Assembly: GCA_902467875.1 (NCBI GenBank)
Contig: CABQWP010000076.1
Location: 1-8,017, forward strand
Direction of reading: 5' to 3'
From: an uncultured Collinsella sp.
Lineage (GTDB): Bacteria > Actinomycetota > Coriobacteriia > Coriobacteriales > Coriobacteriaceae
Length of the DNA: 8,017 nucleotides
Below are positions 6,009 through 8,017 of this stretch, in pieces. The notes beneath the pieces are model-generated. The model had not been told where the DNA came from. It did not search any database and worked only from the letters and a program-made list of their open reading frames with translations. The position numbers and the translations under genes are program-made. How positions within the stretch are numbered: position 1 is the stretch's first letter; every line of letters starts with the position of its first letter.

Positions 6009-7136
6009 TTAACGTACGATGGTGGTGTCGGAAGTTAACGGAGCCTTTCCCAGCACCAGGATGTTCTCGGGCGTGCCGCGAAGCTCGGTGTTGGTGGGAA
6101 CAACGTTGTTCTTGTCCAGGATGGCGTTCTCAACGCGGGCGCCGCTCTTGATGATGCAGCTCTGGTTGATGATCGAGTTGGTTACCGAGGCGCCTTCCTC
6201 GACCACGACGCCGCGCGACAGGATCGAGTTACGCACGGTGCCCTTGATGATGCAGCCGGCCGAGATGATCGAGTTGCACGCGTGGCTGCCGGTCGCATAG
6301 CGCGAAGGCGGCACGTCGTGGGCCTTGGTCAGGATCGGGCGCTCGGGATCGAAGAGCTGGTCGGCCACGGTCTGGTCGAGCAGGTCCATGCTGCGGCGAT
6401 ACAGCGACTTCTCGCTAAACACGCCCACGACCTCGCCCTTGTATTCGTAGCTGCACACGTCGATGTTGCCAAAGTCGCCCTGGAGTGCCTCGAGCAGGTC
6501 AAGATAGTCGGCGGCCTGGTAGTGGTCGATAATCTCGAGCAGCGTCTCGCGGTTGACGATGCAGCAATCCATGGAGGCGTTGTCGCCGTACACGACGCCG
6601 GCGCTCACGCCCGTCAGGCGGCCGTTCTCGTTGATCTGCAGCTTGGTCTCGTCATCGACGTTGCGCGTGGCCTTGCAGTACACCACGGTCATCTGGGCAC
6701 CGGAGTTCTCGTGCGCGTCGATGATGGTGTTGAGATCCATGTTAAAGATGATGTTGGTGCCCATCATCACGACATAGGGCTTGTCCGAGCGCTGGAATAG
6801 CGTCTTGTTGGAGATGATGTCGCGCAGCAGGAAGCGCATGCCGCCCTTGGTGGTGCCATACGCGTTGCCGGGCACCATGAACAGGCCGCCCTTCTTGCGG
6901 TCCAGGCCCCAGTCCTTGCCCGAGCCCACATGGTCGATCAGCGAGCGGTAGTTGCCCGGCATGACGACGCCGACGGTCTTGATGCCGGCATTCATCATGT
7001 TGGACAGCGGGAAGTCGATCAGGCGGTAGCGGCCTAAAAACGGAACGGACGCGATGGGGCGGTCCTTGAGCAGGACGCTGCCGTAGGTCGAAGAGTAGTT
7101 AGCGGTGATATAACCGATGGCCTTGCGATTGATCAT
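6009..7136 (-). CDS. glgD: GlgD, regulatory subunit of glucose-1-phosphate adenylyltransferase
   Basis: The protein is 375 residues: a nucleotidyltransferase fold followed by a left-handed beta-helix C-terminus with hexapeptide-like runs (SIISAGCIIKGTVRNSILSR). It is clearly a GlgC paralogue (GRYRLIDFPLSNMMNAGI), but it lacks catalytic features. The N-terminal GGxGxRL loop is replaced by ANYSSTYGS. The WYxGTADA motif is replaced by a KGGMRFL region. The metal-binding Asp of GDH is replaced, giving G126-T127-N128. In Firmicutes such GlgD proteins pair with GlgC and raise its activity, and the same role is inferred here. ATG 7136 was chosen because AAGGGGG precedes it by 9 nt and the glgC stop ends 4 bp upstream. 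A longer frame from 7175 would overlap glgC by 35 bp. The tight spacing implies translational coupling with glgC. Confidence 0.95.
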   Translation of the reverse strand: MINRKAIGYITANYSSTYGSVLLKDRPIASVPFLGRYRLIDFPLSNMMNAGIKTVGVVMPGNYRSLIDHVGSGKDWGLDRKKGGLFMVPGNAYGTTKGGMRFLLRDIISNKTLFQRSDKPYVVMMGTNIIFNMDLNTIIDAHENSGAQMTVVYCKATRNVDDETKLQINENGRLTGVSAGVVYGDNASMDCCIVNRETLLEIIDHYQAADYLDLLEALQGDFGNIDVCSYEYKGEVVGVFSEKSLYRRSMDLLDQTVADQLFDPERPILTKAHDVPPSRYATGSHACNSIISAGCIIKGTVRNSILSRGVVVEEGASVTNSIINQSCIIKSGARVENAILDKNNVVPTNTELRGTPENILVLGKAPLTSDTTIVR

Positions 7137-7140
7137 CGGA

Positions 7141-8017
7141 TCATTCCCCCTTCCCGATAACGACGTCATTTCCAACGACGGCCGTATCCTTGGTGGTATC
7201 GACAGAGCCGAGCTTCACGCCCTCTTCGACCGTGGAGTTCTCGCCCAAAATAGCTCGGCAGATGTGCGCGCCGCTCTTAACGTGCGCACCCGGCAGCAGC
7301 ACGGAGTCCTCGACCACGGCGCGCTCCTCGATGATGACATCGGTCGAAAGGATCGAGTGGCGAGCTGTGCCGTAGATCTTACAGCCGTTGGAGACCAGGC
7401 AGTCGTCCAGGCGGCCGTCCGGGCCAATGTAGTGCGGCGGACGCGTGGTGATGTTAGACATGATGGGGAAGTGCTTGTCGAACAGATCGAACTCGGGGTT
7501 GTTGCCCAGCAGGTCCATCGAGGTCTCGTGGAAGCTGGCGATGGTGCCGACGTCCTTCCAAAAGCCGTGGAACTCGTAGCTGTACAGGCGCTTGCCCTCG
7601 CCGAGCAGCTTGGGGATGATGTCCTTGCCAAAGTCGTGGCTCGAGCGCTGGTCCAGAGCGTCCTCCTCGAGCGCCTCGATCAGCACGTCGGCCGAGAAGA
7701 TGTAGATGCCCATGGACGCGAGGTTCGAATCGGGCTTATCGGGCTTCTCGGTGAACTTGGTGATGCGGCCGTCCTCGGGGTCGGTGGTCAGGATGCCAAA
7801 GCGGCTGGCCTCCTCCCACGGCACGGGCATAACGCTCACCGTGAGGTCGGCGTTGTTCTCAATGTGCGTCTTGAGCATCTTGCGGTAGTCCATGCGATAC
7901 AGGTGATCGCCCGAAAGAATCAGGACGTACTTGGGGTCGTTGGCCTTGATGTAGTCGAGGTTCTGCGTAATGGCATCGGCCGTGCCCGCATACCAGGCAC
8001 GGCCCGGGCAGCCGATT
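7141..8017 (-). CDS. glgC: Glucose-1-phosphate adenylyltransferase, catalytic subunit (5' end outside window)
   Basis: It makes ADP-glucose from ATP and glucose-1-phosphate, the committed step of bacterial glycogen synthesis. 291 codons and the TGA stop (7141-7143) are visible, read from 8016 downward. Roughly the first 90-110 residues, including the GGxGxRL loop, are missing. The visible part starts IGCPGRAWYAGTADAI, the conserved WYxGTADA motif, then LSGDHLYRMDY with the metal-binding Asp (codon 7906-7908). Next come FTEKPDKP (the glucose-1-phosphate site Glu-Lys), SMGIYIFSAD and WKDVGT with the second conserved Asp. A beta-helix C-terminus follows (TARHSILSTDVIIEERAVVEDSVL). All catalytic positions in view are intact, unlike its neighbour GlgD. 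Its promoter lies outside the window. Confidence 0.97.
   Translation of the reverse strand, partial: IGCPGRAWYAGTADAITQNLDYIKANDPKYVLILSGDHLYRMDYRKMLKTHIENNADLTVSVMPVPWEEASRFGILTTDPEDGRITKFTEKPDKPDSNLASMGIYIFSADVLIEALEEDALDQRSSHDFGKDIIPKLLGEGKRLYSYEFHGFWKDVGTIASFHETSMDLLGNNPEFDLFDKHFPIMSNITTRPPHYIGPDGRLDDCLVSNGCKIYGTARHSILSTDVIIEERAVVEDSVLLPGAHVKSGAHICRAILGENSTVEEGVKLGSVDTTKDTAVVGNDVVIGKGE
7146..7152 (-). promoter_or_regulatory. Ribosome binding site of glgD inside the end of glgC
   Basis: AAGGGGG lies 9 nt before ATG 7136 and within the last codons of glgC. The overlap supports coupled translation of the two subunits and the choice of the 375-residue GlgD over a longer form. Confidence 0.6.

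Noticed and set aside
7141..7893. 250-residue version of GlgC starting MDYRKM
   Set aside because: The reading frame continues upstream through LSGDHLYR and WYAGTADAI to the window edge, so this ATG is internal.

Overview
The window is a glycogen and alpha-glucan metabolism locus. All four genes are on the minus strand, so they read from high to low coordinates in the order glgC, glgD, glgA, then a GH13-GH77 fusion enzyme. The coding DNA is GC-rich. A clostridial-style GlgC/GlgD pair sits with a Lys/Ala/Thr-rich protein tail of the kind seen in high-GC Gram-positives. I therefore read this as an anaerobic gut actinobacterium of the class Coriobacteriia, most like Collinsella. That is inference from gene content and composition, not from a database match.

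Region by region: 8017-7141 holds the 3' part of glgC (ADP-glucose pyrophosphorylase, 5' end outside the window). 7136-6009 is glgD, a catalytically degenerate GlgC paralogue, starting 4 bp after the glgC stop. A 90-bp gap with a GC-rich stem-loop (5942-5977) leads into glgA (5918-3540). glgA encodes a normal GT5 glycogen synthase of about 490 residues followed by a 300-residue histone-H1-like tail of alternating acidic and basic modules. A perfect 19-bp stem terminator (3471-3515) ends this operon. The 428-bp AT-richer gap 3112-3539 also holds a 134-bp near-symmetrical palindrome (3316-3449) and candidate promoters and operators for the next gene. From 3111 to the left edge runs a 1037-residue partial enzyme that joins a GH13 alpha-glucan hydrolase to a GH77 4-alpha-glucanotransferase.

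Together the genes make ADP-glucose (GlgC, probably modulated by GlgD), polymerise it (GlgA), and cut or rearrange alpha-glucan chains (GH13-GH77). No signal peptide is visible where an N-terminus is present, so the pathway looks cytosolic. The synthesis operon and the remodelling enzyme appear to be separate transcription units. No RNA genes, CRISPR arrays or transposase genes were seen. The points most worth a second look are the GlgA tail and the 134-bp palindrome.
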